64,000 bases of DNA from Aquilaria yunnanensis (GCA_039654915.1 JBDJPA010000011.1:2418001-2482000); one strand, 5' to 3'; numbered from the stretch's first letter, positions 1-13,398 are shown. Notes: a model not told the origin generated them from the letters alone. A program made the numbers and translations.

Positions 1-45
1 ATCCTGTTGGCCATTGTTAGACTCACTTCAATTTAAATTAGTGGT

Positions 46-381
46 TCGTTTTAGCTTAAGCCAACTTAATTCAAAATAATTTATTTTTATGTTTACATTT
101 TTTTACTTGAAACCAATTTTATTTGAAAGTCAATATTATTTAGGTGAAATAATCCATTGATTATAAAAATTTTATAATACTATTAATTTTTTATGAATTT
201 TTCTTTTTTAAACATTAAAAAAGAAAATTTCGTATACATTTAATAACATGATAAAAATTTTGTTTCAAATGGATTATTATGGCTATATAATATTGGATTT
301 TAAATGAAATTGGTTATAGGTGAAAAAGATTTAAAAATAAAAATAAGTCATTTTAGATTAATTTGACTTAAGTTAAAACGA
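46..381. repeat. Fold-back MITE, copy 1
   Basis: The two halves are nearly perfect inverted copies of each other: TCGTTTTAGCTTAAGCC at the left pairs with GACTTAAGTTAAAACGA at the right, and the pairing continues almost to the centre near position 215. No coding capacity is seen. A related 315-bp element occurs at 49647-49961. The structure fits a fold-back type miniature inverted-repeat element. The superfamily is not clear because no convincing target duplication was found. Confidence 0.65.
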
Positions 382-3271
382 GTTAGGTGATCAGCTTTAA
401 TTATTTATGTTTGCATTTGTTTAGTAACATACGAACAAATACGAACAGAAAAATTACATTCATTTATTATTCATATTTGTTAAAAGTTAAATGAACGAAC
501 GTAAACATAACTTGTTCATATTTGTTCGATTTGTTTACAGCCCTACATGCGAGTCTCTCCAATTTGGCATGCTTATGGGTTTTAGCCATCTACTAGAGGA
601 AGGGGCATGAAATACGATTCAATTTAGTTAGACCTTGTATCCGTTTCAACTCTAGCAGACAACCCTTAATTTAATTGGCTTACAAACCACCGTATTATGT
701 GGCCAGCATTGTTTTAAATCTGGACTTGTGCGAGAGATTATTTCTCCATACAATTAATGAGTGGATTTAGATTAGGTCAAGTAAGATATAGGGTAGACTA
801 GGTTATAAAATATCTTTTGTGGCTGTATCCCTTTACTTATAACATTTTGATTACCAAAAGGACAAAACGAAACAAAGCTCTAGCGGACACTGCGCTTTGG
901 ATGAATTTTAAGAGGAAGAGAGGGAGGGACTAGCCTAGGGACGGAGGGAGATAGAAATTGTTGTACGGATTAACCAACGTCATAGGCCCATAGCCCAATG
1001 GAAAGCAATTTCGGCAATTCCCATCTCCGCGACGGTAAAAGGAAACAAAAGGGCAGGACCATGTTTGAAGTCCAGTAATAGAGGGCCGGGTTTGCTTCTC
1101 ATGGAAATGAGTTGGGGCATGAGGTTGTTGGGATTGGGCTAAATGGATTAGAAGGCCTAACAATATCAACTTAAGTGGGCCGGTTTAGGGACTCGGAGGC
1201 CCCTCTTGTTTTCAAGGGGTTTGTATTGTATTGTATCTATTGTTGCGGACCTGAGGTGCTTGGAGCCTTGGGCTTACTTATCGAGTAAATTAATTGTTTC
1301 TCCCTAAAATACGTTTTAAGCTGTACGTTTGAATTTTGATTTGCCTTGGTGACTTTATCATTCTAAACTAAATCCTTCTGGTTGCTTTTATTTTCGAGCA
1401 CCGATCATCCCTATCCTTTTGGACAGCCCTGTAGAATTTTTCTTGCGCTTTTCAATGTCGCTATATTTATTGATGGGGGGCAGAAACGTGTAAAATGTTA
1501 AATAAATAAAAGAAAAACAAAACAAGTAGAGGAGTTTAGTACAAACTACATGATTTTATAGATGTACAATTCATAATCTGAAGAAATATGACGAAGAATA
1601 TTGAAATATGAAAAGAGTTGGCATCGATTTGTGAATTAAATACATGATTCTAAGCAGCCAAATCTATTACCAAAGCGAATTAAAGTGACAGACTTGTAAA
1701 TCTATTACCAAATCAATTACAGGCTACTAGACTTGTTCAAGCGCTGAAGTTGTTAAATGCTTGAAGAGTATGGGCAAATGCACCGATCCTACCAAACCAA
1801 CAATTTTCGTTACAAATAAGTCCCCAACCTCTGTTTTGTTACATATTGGTCTAAACATTTTATAGTGCAATGCATCTCTAACCTTGCAAAATTCAAACTA
1901 TTCAATCACTATTCTCCTGTAAATTAAAACAATGTCAATCAGGTTTCTTCGCTAACAGTCTTCTTGTAGGACCAGGGATCAACATACAATGAAATACAAG
2001 TTTAGTACAATTTGTAGGGAATTATAGGTTTGTGAACAATATTGTTGTTTCCGAAAATAATAATTGAGCAATTGGGAACAAGTCTCACAAGTGCATTTAC
2101 ATTGGGAAGCAATAATCTCCACTCATGATCTCTGTGTAACTCTAAACTTGATGAAATTACTAAAAACTACATATTGGACAGAGAGCATGGGTTAATAAGT
2201 TAAAACTGAGAACCAGAACAAACCACATTTACTATTGTTTCCATATTGACATTTTCAAAATCATATTTTCTCCGTATTGCAACACTTTGCACTTTTGTTT
2301 TTTTTTTTAATTAAAATTTGACTTAAATATATTCATATTAATATGCATTAAAAAAAGTTCTTACAAATAATATTTAAAAACCATAATCTTTAAAACTCTA
2401 TTTTCATATAAAATTCATATTTTTATAAATATTTTTTTAAAAAATAAAATTATAAACTAATTACTATAAATAATAAAAATGTCAACTTTTATGTAGCAGA
2501 TGAAGTATTTGTTTTAAAATGACTTAAGCTTTTGCCTCCCGGCTCTATCTTATGGCTCAAGACTCTAACTCTTCACTTTGGAGGCCCGAGATCAAGGTTG
2601 GGCATCATCAACAAATAATTAGACTCGACCGGGAGCTGTACTTGGTAGCTAGCATTTGTTTTTCTACTTAACATTTACCAGGAACGCTACACTAGTAACT
2701 GAATTCTTCTAATGTTAATTGATCTTTCTTGTCAAAGCCAATACTCCAATTCAAAAATGCAGATTGGCTTTCGTCAACAATCTGAAATTGGTTTTCATTT
2801 TTTATTGTTTAAAGAGAACAATGGATAACAACTATTCTAATAATAATTGAAAAAATTTTAGGTGCACCAAGTCTTAGAGATTTTTTGTTACCCTCTAAGC
2901 TGAATACGGAAAAAAGAAAAGAAGAGAAAAGAAAATAAATATATGGTGGGACATTACATATACCGAGAAAGAAAAAATGAAAATGAAAGATGGAAATATT
3001 TCAGGCAAGATGAGCAACAATAAGGAAATGCAAACATCAGTGATGAGTTACTTTTCACTATTATATTAGAATCTCGGGGTACAGTCAAAAGGTTGATGAT
3101 GAGCTTACATGCTCTGACTCAGAGACCAACACTTGTGAGAACAAAAAGTGGGGGAAAAAAAAATAAAAAAAAAAAAGTAAAAAAAGACGAGACAAAAAAC
3201 AGAGGGGGCATATAAGTAGGTTTAAGTTAACCCTTTGCGATACAGTAACTCTCAGCTTTTTTCGCTATTCT
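382..3271. other. Gene-free AT-rich stretch
   Basis: No coding region is supported here. Short open frames (for example 930-1169 on the minus strand) have no recognisable domain and lie in slightly GC-richer spacer. Around 2275-2515 a sequence with a TTTGACTTAAATAT core resembles the MITE found in intron 1 of the gene at 25973-28214. The 3' untranslated region of the WAT1-related gene should lie just below 3272, where A-rich and T-rich tracts occur (about 3150-3200). Confidence 0.5.
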
Positions 3272-4917
3272 TCATGTTCCCTGAGTCAGAGAACCCTTGG
3301 TTGAAATGTTGAAGATTCTTGCAGGGCCGTCGATCTCTTCATCAACGCTCCCTGAGAATTTACCCCCTTTACCGTTAGTGATTGGCAACTCCAGGCCGAC
3401 GCCGTTCAATTTCTCTGCTGCAGCCTCGTTCTGATCTTTGCTCTTCCCCCATGCCACCGTGTATAGCCCAAACACTATGATCACAGCTCCAATGATGCTG
3501 TACAAATCATCATTGTCGGTTTAATTTAGGTTAAATGTTTTAGAAGAAAGAATTAATTAGTAAGTAGAAAAGAAAACCCTACTTTCCCAGGTGGAGTTTC
3601 TCAGCCAAAACGATGGCTCCAAGTGCAGCTGTGATGATCATGCAAAGAGGGCTGAAAGACGTCACAAAAACTGGCCCTTTCTCCCTTATCACAACTCCTT
3701 GCACATAGTAAGCCACTCCGGAGCACACCACTCCCTGAACAGTCGCAACTTTAGGTTCAATCTCTGTCTTGCCTTGTGGCAGAAGAAACTAAAAATGGTT
3801 AAGGTTTTATATATGGGTGTGTGACTTACAGAGTAAGCAGCAGCTAGAAGCCTGGAGTCCAACCCGATTTTCCAAATGCTAAGGTCACGTTCCAGCACTA
3901 GAGTGACCGCGGAACCTTGCACCATTCCCATTAAGCATATCAAAGTTGTAAGAGACAGCTCTGCCGGGTACTTCTTCAAAGTGAATGACTGCGAATTGAG
4001 GCAATGCATGAAATTAATCGATTAATATATAGATAGACAAAAAAAACCCATGGCATTTTTCATGTGTACATAAATAGTCTTATGGGGCTCACTTGCAGGA
4101 TGAAAAAGCTAGACCAGCCTAAGATACTGCCGATGAGGTAGATGGTTCCGACGAACCAGTGCTGGCCTGCGGCCTCGGCAGCGGCAGCCTGGTGGCTCAT
4201 TCCTCCGGACTTTATGAAGTCGATGATGGGACCTTTGTACAGAGTCATCACCATTGCTCCCAGCACTGTGATCACCGTTCCAGCCACCTTGGCTACGCTA
4301 GGTATTTTCTTCAAGTTCACCTTTTCCAACCCGAAGATCAATGCGAGGATAAAGGTGACAGCAGGAAGCATATTGACAAAAACAGATGAATATGTTGCTG
4401 AAGTGAGCTGCATCCCCACGTAGTATAAGTTCTGGTCAAGAACAGGCCTGAAAGATTCGATATATATTACATGATCAGTTTGATCTCAAGGCATAGAAAA
4501 GCATGTCCAAGACATGTCCATGGTGATGAAATTTAATTAAAAGTGACAGCAGAGCCGAGCCTTACTCTAGAAAACCTAGCGCCATTATCCTCAAGAATAT
4601 AGGAAGGGTCAGCTTTGGCCTTGTTTTCCTGTATAAGAATAAAAACGTCAACCTAGGTAATAACACTAGCCATCTATATCCATAGGAGCATCGCGATGAA
4701 TGAACCTTTCGAGGAAGAAGGCGAAAGGTGCGATAACGACGAAGGCGACAACATGGCGATAGACAGCGAGAACGAAATGGTTCATGCCGCGTTTGAGAGA
4801 GACCAGAGAGATGATATACATCCCAGCATACCCGAATTGCAAAGAAACCATTGCCAAATAAGGCTTTATTTTGGTTAGGGAGTTGTACAGAGAGGCACAA
4901 ATCTTTTGGTCTGCCAT
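3272..4917 (-). CDS. WAT1-related (EamA/UMAMIT family) transporter, 388 aa
   Basis: Predicted multi-pass membrane transporter of the plant WAT1/nodulin MtN21 family; characterised members export amino acids or auxin-related solutes at the plasma membrane or tonoplast. Exons on the minus strand: 4706-4917, 4566-4628, 4093-4447, 3830-3988, 3583-3734, 3272-3497. All introns are GT-AG, the phases agree, and the spliced frame is 388 codons plus stop, the usual family length. Family-typical segments are visible: LQFGYAGMYIISLVSLKRGM near the start, ERKTRPKLTLPIF, EPVLDQNLYY, TLYKGP, KYPAELSLT and the C-terminal GLYTVAWGKSKD. About ten hydrophobic segments form two EamA repeats. The start is the first ATG, about 77 bp below a TATA-like box. 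Unlike its paralogue at 25973-28214 it has no intron after codon segment ALIFG. Substrate and orthologue are not assignable; likeness is to the UMAMIT11-15-type group rather than WAT1 itself. Confidence 0.93.
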
Positions 4918-4993
4918 TCCTCTGTTTTCTTCTCTCTGCCTCTTTTCTCCAAGTGCAGAAGAGATTGCTTAATCTCTGAAATCTGGCCTGCCC

Positions 4994-5001
4994 TCTTATA
5001 G
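4994..5001 (-). promoter_or_regulatory. TATA-like box of first WAT1-related gene
   Basis: The minus strand reads CCTATAAGAGGG, about 77 bp upstream of the start codon at 4917. Position and sequence fit a core promoter TATA element. No other promoter motif is claimed. Confidence 0.5.
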
Positions 5002-5009
5002 GCACGTAA

Positions 5010-7990
5010 AGTTACTAGAAAGATAAAGAGGAAGCACAATTATATATTTTCCTAGATAATCCTATATTATTTTATCCATTTTGTTAAGCCTCCCCCCATA
5101 TTCCAACAATTACAGGCTCAAAGCCTTCACTTTGCTGATGCCAGGAACCAGAGTAACACCTTAAAAAAAAAAAAGGAAAAAGTAAAAAAGGAGAGTAGTA
5201 GAGTTTATGTGGATATCTGTGACTGATGCTTTTCAAATTTGTATTGTTTCCCTTTTTTTAATGGGAGTGGGGATTTGATTCATTGACCACCAACTTGAAA
5301 TAATTAGGGTTTAGTGCAACTGGATGGATGATGGTGCATGCATGAAATGTTTTTGGTGAACCAACAAGTATCCTCCACCCGGTAGCTAATCAAGGTATGA
5401 TCCGGTGTTGAAATGAAAGGACATGTATAACCTCTTAATTCTAAACAAATTCTCTCCACACAAATTAAGTCTCGACGTATAATTAAAATCCTCTTACCAC
5501 CTTCACAAACTTGAATCGTGTCGTACATCAAAATGGATGATGAGTTACGAGTTGACAGGCATGGGTACAAATCAGGTGGCTTCCATCTTGCATATATTAA
5601 AGGCGATTTTACAAAAAACACAGAGAAACTGAAATGATTTCAGCGACTCAGATTTGGTTAATTGGTCTGATTTTGACACTTGATCCAAACTAAAACCCTA
5701 GTGGGAATGACGTGGGCAGTAATTTATCTGCTCACAATTATGCTTCTTCGAATATTTAACAAAAAAAGGTACTATTATATATACTAACTAGATTATACAT
5801 ATGCAAATGGGTACTACCAGTATCATGAGACATGTCAAACATTAACTAGATTAAAATGGGCCAGGATTTTGATTAGGAGTTAATTTGGACGTGTCACACA
5901 ATAAAAATGGCTAAATTATTCTTGTGATTCGGAAACCACTAACATTATATATATATATGCTTTGTTGGTGTCTTAGGAAATTATTCCCAATAGCTAGCTC
6001 CGAGCAAGCTAACTCCTGATTTTAATCCATATATAGCCCAAGATTTTGTATAAAAAATTGTTCCATGTCACACTTCCACACATTTTTTTTCCAAAAGAAC
6101 TATATCAGTATTGTCTGTCCTTTCCAATGTTCAAAAATAGTTAATTTTATTGTGTTCATGATACAACTTTAATAATACAAACTCATTTTTACGGTCATAT
6201 ATTGATGTCTATTTTGAAGAGTTCCTGCACTTATTAATATTCATGCGAAAATTTTTGTATATATTGCATGTCATGTTAATTAATTTTCAAGAAGAAGAAG
6301 AAGAAGAAGAAAATCTCTAATATATTTTTAAAAATTAATGTTTCTAATAGTGACATTTGTTAAAAACAGAACTAAAATTTGCCTCATTTATAAATTAACA
6401 CTGGCAGAAAAGTTCTTTTTTTTCTCTAGAGAGCCAAAAATAAAGCCATGGAATAATATATACTATATATATTTCGTAAAGCGGGCATATAAAAAACACA
6501 TGGGGGAGACAAGTAAAGATGGTGCTTTCGTATTTGGATTCCAACGAGAAATGAAAGTTGGTGGAATCCCACATTTCGAATGAGAACCATTCTAAAGATT
6601 TCAGAAACTAATTAATTTGGTGGGCAGTTTATTTAGTAATTATGCGTTATGAAACATATTCCTTTTTTGATCGTTCAAAAAAATATAAAACATTTCCATT
6701 TTAAGAAAGTTTTTAAAATACAATTTATTTTACTACTCTCAATTAAATTTGCTCTACACAAAATTCTTAAAGAAATCATTTCTTTTTTTAATTTTTATTA
6801 AGACTTTCATTACACAAAACTGCAAAAGGAATCTTTCTTTAATCACATTTAAAATTTTAATACACATATCAAAAAATGAATTTTTTTAATTTAAATATCA
6901 GGGATAAAAATTAAAAAAAATATTATAAACTATACACATTTTAATCTTTGTGCCTAGAATAATGCAATTTCCTTACAAGAAAGAAGAAGTGCTATACTAA
7001 TATAAATAAATTTCTAATAACCAAATTTTGAACTAATGGTTTAAAACTTGTAGTTATTACTAGGAATTTTAAAGTTCAATCTCCCACTCTTTCCAATGGC
7101 ATCTCTTTTATATACCAAAAATATAGTAATTAATCAATTTCTTAGTTAATTACAGAAGGTGTAATTTTATGGTTTCGGGATCTAACACACCATTTATCCA
7201 TTCCATAAGATTGAAGTACTAATAATTTTGAAGCTAGGGGTCACATTCCATAAATAATGCGTAATATACGTTAAAAAAAATTTCATATGAAAATAAATGT
7301 GATGTGACATAAAAATTAGATTTGTTATTACATAGATTTATTAGAAAAAAAAACTGATATATGCGACAAAAACTTTGCATCATATGAAAATAAAACAAAG
7401 AGCCATTAATTATTTCCAAATAAGAGGAAGTATACGTGTGAAATAATCAGTCTTTCAAAATTAGACGCTAATCCAATGATTGAAAATTTTGGCTTGGGAA
7501 AATACGTGAGGCTGCTGTAAATCTGCGCTTTCTTCGATCTCACCTTATTATTCATATGCGTGCTGCTTCTAATTGCGTGCTATCGAATTTCAGAAAACGA
7601 CCAGCAAATAGTTTCCTTTTTTTTTTTTCGAAAGTAAATCGCGTCCAATTTTATTTGCTTTCTTTTGTGCTATCCTACTCCATAATATCAACCGATCGTT
7701 TGCTTTTTCTTATGAAAGGAAATAATGTATACTTACTCCTATAAATGCCTGCAAGAAAATCCTACGACAGTCCCCAAATCTGACCTCTCCCCTTTGACTA
7801 CTGAAAAGTACTTATCACTTGATTCACAGATGCTAATAATTCAACGCACTTAACTAAAAAACTAAGGAAAAAGAGATTCTAGAGCAAGAAATTTCGGCAT
7901 TCTTGATGAAATTCGACACAGAAATTTTATTTTTCATTGAGGAAAAATTCTTTAATATTTTTATTAAATGGAGAAAGATAAAGATGTGGT
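5010..7990. other. Gene-free upstream region
   Basis: AT-rich spacer with no supported coding sequence. It holds a GAA microsatellite (6289-6313) and several A/T tracts. Around 6660-6760 there is a Stowaway/mariner-like motif (CCTTTTTTGATCGTTC followed by ATAAAACATTTCC) that may be an old MITE end. Open frames such as 5304-5621 (minus) show no recognisable domain. Confidence 0.5.
6289..6313. repeat. (GAA)n microsatellite
   Basis: Eight uninterrupted AAG/GAA units in non-coding DNA upstream of the first WAT1-related gene. Confidence 0.9.
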
Positions 7991-7995
7991 AAGAA

Positions 7996-8388
7996 TTGTT
8001 AACAATGAATGTCAATATCAAAGTTCCATTGATCTCATGTGAGGAGATTGAGTGGTCTACTTCTTGGTGGAAGAAGAGTACCAAATGTTTAGGTAGCAAA
8101 GGGAGGCAGAAGTTCCAGCAATTGGGTAGGCAGGACTTATATTTTTCCTTTAAAGAGAACTACAAAGAGCATTTTCTAGAGCTCATTGAAATCAAAAGAT
8201 CAAGCCAATCAAGCATAATAATTCTAGATGCCGTGGTGGGTTGGGTCTTGTTTGGCATCCAAAGGAGAAAAGCACAGTTAAGCGGTTGTTGCCCTCAATT
8301 CCTTCTAGTCGCCACAACAGGTTTGGAGGAGGGGAGGAGACATGGGATAAGCAAGAGCATGTTTCAAATTCGTCTAGGGAGAAGGTGA
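7996..8388 (+). other. Unrecognised open frame, possible retroelement-associated fragment
   Basis: A 130-codon frame in DNA that is GC-richer than its surroundings (about 8030-8660). No domain is recognised with confidence. The segment with FLELIEIKRSSQSSIIILD faintly recalls uncharacterised proteins found beside plant retroelements, but this is an impression only. The frame has no neighbouring promoter, no clear splice partner and breaks down after 8388. It could equally be chance. Confidence 0.15.
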
Positions 8389-8710
8389 GAAGAATGGCAA
8401 CAACAAGGCTTGGCAATGGGGAGGCAGTGCTAGCTGCCTAGGGAGGAGGCACAACATCAATGAAGAGGCAATGCAAACGAGGAGATATGGCATGAAAGAA
8501 GTGGTAAGCAAGACTTGGCAACAACGAGGCTTTGTTGTGGGGTGGTGGCTATGTCTAGAAAGGAAGCGTGGTGTGCTGTGAGTTGGGTGTTTGGGGATGA
8601 CGACAACAAGGTGCATTCGGCTGAAATTGCAATTGGTGGTGGTAGACAATAAAGAGATTGCATGAGAGACCACATTAAGATAACTATTATATTTAGAGGG
8701 CCATATATGG

Positions 8711-8967
8711 TTTTACCAAAAAAAAAAAAAATAGTCGTCATTTGGTAGCTAGCCAACAACTATTAAAAATGGTCGTCGATTGGTCACCAATTTTTCTGTT
8801 GATAATGCCCTTGAGAAAAATCATCCTAATTTCGGTTAATCGTTTGTGCAAATTTTAAATCATTCCATTAATACATAATAATCCCAATTTCATTTTTTTT
8901 AGTTTAACTCATTTTATCCATCATGTCTCTAATGTATTCATCTTGTCTCTTGGAAGCTGTTACTAAT
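8711..8967. mobile_element. Left part of a CACTA-like element interrupted by the copia element
   Basis: The segment carries the motifs TAGTCGTCATTTGGTAGC and GTCGTCGATTGGTCACC, which resemble the repeated subterminal motifs of plant CACTA transposons. The sequence resumes past the copia insertion at 14034. The left terminus is degenerate (ACCAAAA... near 8714), so the boundary is uncertain; the right terminus at 14591 is much clearer. Confidence 0.4.
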
Positions 8968-9291
8968 TGTTAGGAATCAGAACGTAAGCACAAAGAAAAG
9001 AGACACGAGAATTTACGAGGAAAACCCCAAATCGGGGAAAAACCTCGGGCGGCAAGCCGGAAGAAAGAATTTACTAAGAAAGAAGAAGAATACAATCTAA
9101 GTGACTACTAGATTGTGGGACGAATTCTAATTGTCACAACTAAGCTCCTTATATAAGGAGTTGAAGGTACCAATGCCCTTTCTATAGCCAATGTGGGATG
9201 AAGGGTGAAATATGAAGCTAAGGCATTAAGCCTTTGTTTCCTAGTCCATGTGGGATGAAGGTTAAGAACAAAGTTGAGGCAATCTTCAACA
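8968..9291 (-). repeat. 3' LTR of the copia element
   Basis: Begins TGTTAGG on the plus strand and ends CAACA. It contains the perfect palindrome CTCCTTATATAAGGAG (9145-9160), probably the TATA region, and two copies of an ATGTGGGATGAAGG box (about 9192-9205 and 9248-9261), which lie in the U3 side of the minus-oriented element. Confidence 0.93.
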
Positions 9292-9304
9292 ATCTCCACC
9301 TTGC
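9292..9304 (-). promoter_or_regulatory. Polypurine tract of the copia element
   Basis: Minus strand reads GCAAGGTGGAGAT immediately before the 3' LTR. Position and purine content fit the plus-strand priming site of reverse transcription. Confidence 0.75.
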
Positions 9305-9402
9305 ATCAATTTTGTTGTACATGAACAAAACTCCACCTTCATACAAAATTGATCTGTAACTTTCTTCTCTGATCTTCACAGCCACCTCCAAATAAGTGAT
9401 AA

Positions 9403-12400
9403 TCAACAAATAAGATTTACTAAGTCCAAACAATGTTTGAACTTAGATCCAGGAAGAGTCTTCGTCATCATATCAGCAGCATTATCCAGCGTACTAACCT
9501 TCATGATCACAATATCACCTTTATCAACAATTTCACGAACAAAGTGATATTTGATCCCAATATGTTTAGTACGCTCATGGAACATGCTATCTTTTGTCAA
9601 GAAAATAGCACTTTGGCTATCACAATATATCTTCAGTCTGCGATCATCTTGAGTAAGCTCTGTATAAATATTTCTAAGCCAAATTGCTTCCTTTATTGCT
9701 TCAGTGATTGCCATATACTCTGCTTCTGCAGTTGAAAGAGCAACTGTTGCTTGTAGGCAAGCCTTCCAGCTCACAGCACAACCACCGAATGTAAAAATGT
9801 AACCTGATGTGGATCATCGAGTGTCAAGATTACCCGCGTAGTCAGAATCCACATATCCAATCAATCCAGCTTTAGAACCGCCAAACTCAAGATAAGCCGT
9901 AGTTGTACCTTTTAGATACCTTAATATCCATTTTACTGCTTGCCAATGCTCTTGTCCTGGATTAGCCATGTAACGGCTCACAACGCTAACTGCATGTGCT
10001 AAGTCGGGACGCGTGCAAACCATTGCATACATAATGCTCCCAACAACACTTGCATATGGTATTTTCTCCATCTTCTTAATTTCTTCATTTGTTGTCGGAT
10101 ATTGATGCGATGATAACTTGAAGTGTGCAGCAAGAGGTGTAGAAACTGATTTGGCTTTGCTCATGTCAAACCTCTCCAGAACTTTGCGTACATAACCCTC
10201 CTGTGAAAGATAAAGCTTCCTAGCCTTACGATCACGCCTGATCTCCATGCCTAGGATGCGTTTTGCTGCACCTAAATCCTTCATATCAAATTCTGCACTT
10301 AATTGCGCCTTAATCTTGGCAATTTCTGACTTGCTCCTTGCTGCGATAAGCATGTCATCCACATAAAGCAGTAAATATGTGAATGAACCATCTCCAACCG
10401 GTCTCATGTAGACACATGAATCATAACTGCTTCTCCTTAAACCAAGATTCAAAGCAAACATATCAAAGCATTTATACCATTGTCGAGGTGATTGTTTGAG
10501 GCCATATAATGACTTCTAGAGTTTGCAGACATGGTCCTCCTTCCCCTCGACCTTAAAACCTTCGGGTTGCTCCATGTAGATTTCTTCCTTTAAATCACCA
10601 TGCAGAAAAGCTGTTTTAACATCAAGTTGCTCCAACTCAAGATCATCTAACGCAACAAGACCAAGAAACAGTCGGATAGAACTATGCTTCACAACAGGAG
10701 AATAAATATCATTAAAGTCAACTCGCGGTACCTGGCTAAAGCCTTTTGCAACTAGTCTAGCTTTATACCTTGGTTCTTCAACTCCGGGAATTCCTTCTTT
10801 CTTTTTGAACACCCACTTGCACTTGACAGTTCTTTTACCTTTGGGTAGTTTAGCTAGTGTCCAAGTGTCATTCTTTTGAAGCGATTCCAACTCTTCTTGC
10901 ATAGCTACAACCCACTTAGAAGAATCTGGACAGTTAGTTGCATCTTTATAATTTGCAGGTTCAAAACAACTCTCTGTCTCTTCAGCAGCTGCAAAAGCAA
11001 ACCCAACAAAGTCTGCTTCCTCAATTAACCTCTTTCGAGACATACCTTGATTGCTACGACGGGGACGATTGATAGCAATAGAATGAGAAGGCTGAATGTC
11101 ATCAGTTGAGGCTTGTTGCTCCACCTCAACTTGTGTATCCTTGACATCCTGATCATGACTTTCAGGATGTATTTGGAGCTCCACCTTACTTCCAATCTTT
11201 TCCTTCTCAATGCTTGGATCAGCGACAGTCAACTCCTCCTTTTGATGCAACATGGATGTCTCGTCAAACATAACATTCCTGGCTGTGAAAACTTTGGAAG
11301 TATGAGGATTCCATAATTTATACCCTTTAACTCCTGTAGTGTATCCTAGAAAGACACATTTAATCGATCTAGGATCTAACTTCCCTTCATTCACATATGC
11401 ATAAGCAGGACATCCAAATATCTTAAGATCATTATAGTTAGCCGGACTGCCCGACCAAACTTCTTCAGGTGTCTTTAAACCAATAAAAGTATGAGGAGAT
11501 CTGTTTACCAGAAAACAATCTGTAGAGACTGCCTCTGCCCAAAATTTCTTCCCCAATCTAGAGTTTGAAAGCATGCATCTTGCCTTTTCCAACAAGGTTC
11601 TGTTCATCCGTTCTGCTACACCATTTTGTTGTGGAGTCCCTGGAACGGTCAGATGGCGAACAATACCTTGATCCTTGCAGTATTGTTTGAATTCTCTCGA
11701 ACAGAATTCCAAACCATTATCTGTCCTTAGCCGTTTCACCTGCTTCCCGGTCTGCTTCTCGATCAGAGCCTTCCACTGCTTAAATGCGACAAAGGCTTCA
11801 TTCTTATGCTTCAAGAAATATGCCCAAACCTTCCTTGAAAAATCATCAATGAAGGTAACCATGTAACGAGCTCCACCAAGAGATGCCTCACGAGACGGTC
11901 CCCAAACATCAGCATGAATATAATCAAGAGTTCCTTTAGTGTTATGTTTTGCAGGAGTAGTAAAAGAGATTCTCTTTTGCTTTCCAAATAAGCAATGTTC
12001 GCAGAAATCTAACTTACTGACCTTTTGTTCTCCGAGTAGTCCTCTTTTGCTCAGCTCAGAAATGCCTCTTTCACTCATATGGCCTAGCCTCATGTGCCAC
12101 AATTTTGTCACCTCCTCATCAGACATAGATGATTCAGCAACTGCAGATTGGCCTTCCACGGTCTTGCCATCCAAAATGTAGAGTTTTCCTTTCCGCTGGC
12201 CTTTCATGACTACCAGTGATCCTTTGACGATTTTCAGCGAACCATCCCTGCCAATAAAGGAACAACCATTTTCTTCCAATGTACTCAAAGAAATTAAATT
12301 TCTTCTCATATCAGGGACATGGCGAACATTTGATAGTGATCTCACTATCCCATCATGCATTCGAATTTTGATGTCACCGATGCCTGCAATTCTACATGCA

Positions 12401-13398
12401 TTATCATTCCCCATCATGACTACTCCTCGATTGACCGGTTCATATGTGTAAAATCAGTCCTTATGGGGAGTCAAATGGAATGAGCAAGCAGAATCCATGG
12501 TCCATTCGCCACTCCTGCTACTTTCTGCTTGTGCAGTTATATGAGCTTCTGTGCTGTTTATAGATGAGTTTTCAGCAACTAAAGCAAAATCATCTTCATT
12601 GGTGGCAATACTAGCCTCATCTGGTGGCCTTTGCTTGTTCTTGTCTCCATTTCCAGCATTTTGATTCTTCTTCTTTAATTTGTGACAATCATCCTTAATG
12701 TGACCTTTCTTCTTACAATGGTTGCAATAAAGATTCCGATGTTTTGACTTGGACCTTGAAGATGATCCTCTATCATTCTTTCTTTCAACTGATCTGCCTC
12801 TTGAATACAAGCCTTCTCCGCTTTCCTCACGCTTTGAAGTGTCCATTCTATCTCTTGACAATAAACTGGAACAAGCTTCATCTAAAGTTATTGTATCTTT
12901 TCCATAAAGCATGGTATCACGGAAACTATTGTATGATGTTGGCAGATGATATAATAAAAGCATAGCCAAATCCTCACCATCGGTCTTAACATCAAGATTT
13001 TCTAAATCATTGATGATCTCTCTGAATTCTTTAAGATATGATTTGATAGACTTACCTTCTGACAGCTTATGCGAGTACAGCCTGGATTTAGCGTACAAGC
13101 GACTTGCTGGACTTTTTATCATAAGAAGCGATTCAAGCTTCAACCATAAGCTGGCAGCAGTTGTCTCCTTACTAACCTCTTGAAGAATCTCCGTTGATAA
13201 GTGCAACTGAATTTGAGCGAGTGCCTTCAGATTCTTTCTCTCCTTCTCCTGCTCTGTTCCAGACATATTCTCCATCCCGAGTAGTGCCTCATCCAAATCA
13301 AGACTTATGAGAATTGCTTTCATCTTGATTTTCCAAATTGAAAACTTTGTGCTATACGTGAGTGGTGTTATATCAAGCTTTGTCGATGTCGAAGCCAT
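9403..13398 (-). pseudogene. Copia gag-pol polyprotein with three in-frame stops
   Basis: One continuous reading frame runs from the ATG at 13398 (MASTSTKLD...) to the stop at 9403. It is cut by single stop codons at about 12451-12453, 10513-10515 and 9811-9813, with no frameshift. Domains in order: gag (UBN2-type) with a CX2CX4HX4C zinc knuckle (CNHCKKKGHIKDDC, near 12710); protease motif DSAC just before the first stop; integrase with HHCC (H..GHMS...CEHC) and DDE residues (HADVWGP, FIDDFSR, RTDNGLEF, QQNGVAERMNR); reverse transcriptase with YVDD near 10360; RNase H with [14 protein letters not shown] and YCDSQSA. The stops separate gag-protease, integrase plus the RT N-terminus, RT core, and RNase H. 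One stop looks like C-to-T change at a CpG (arginine to TGA). Reading upstream of 13398 enters the repeat-rich leader, so the inner ATG is preferred. Confidence 0.93.
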
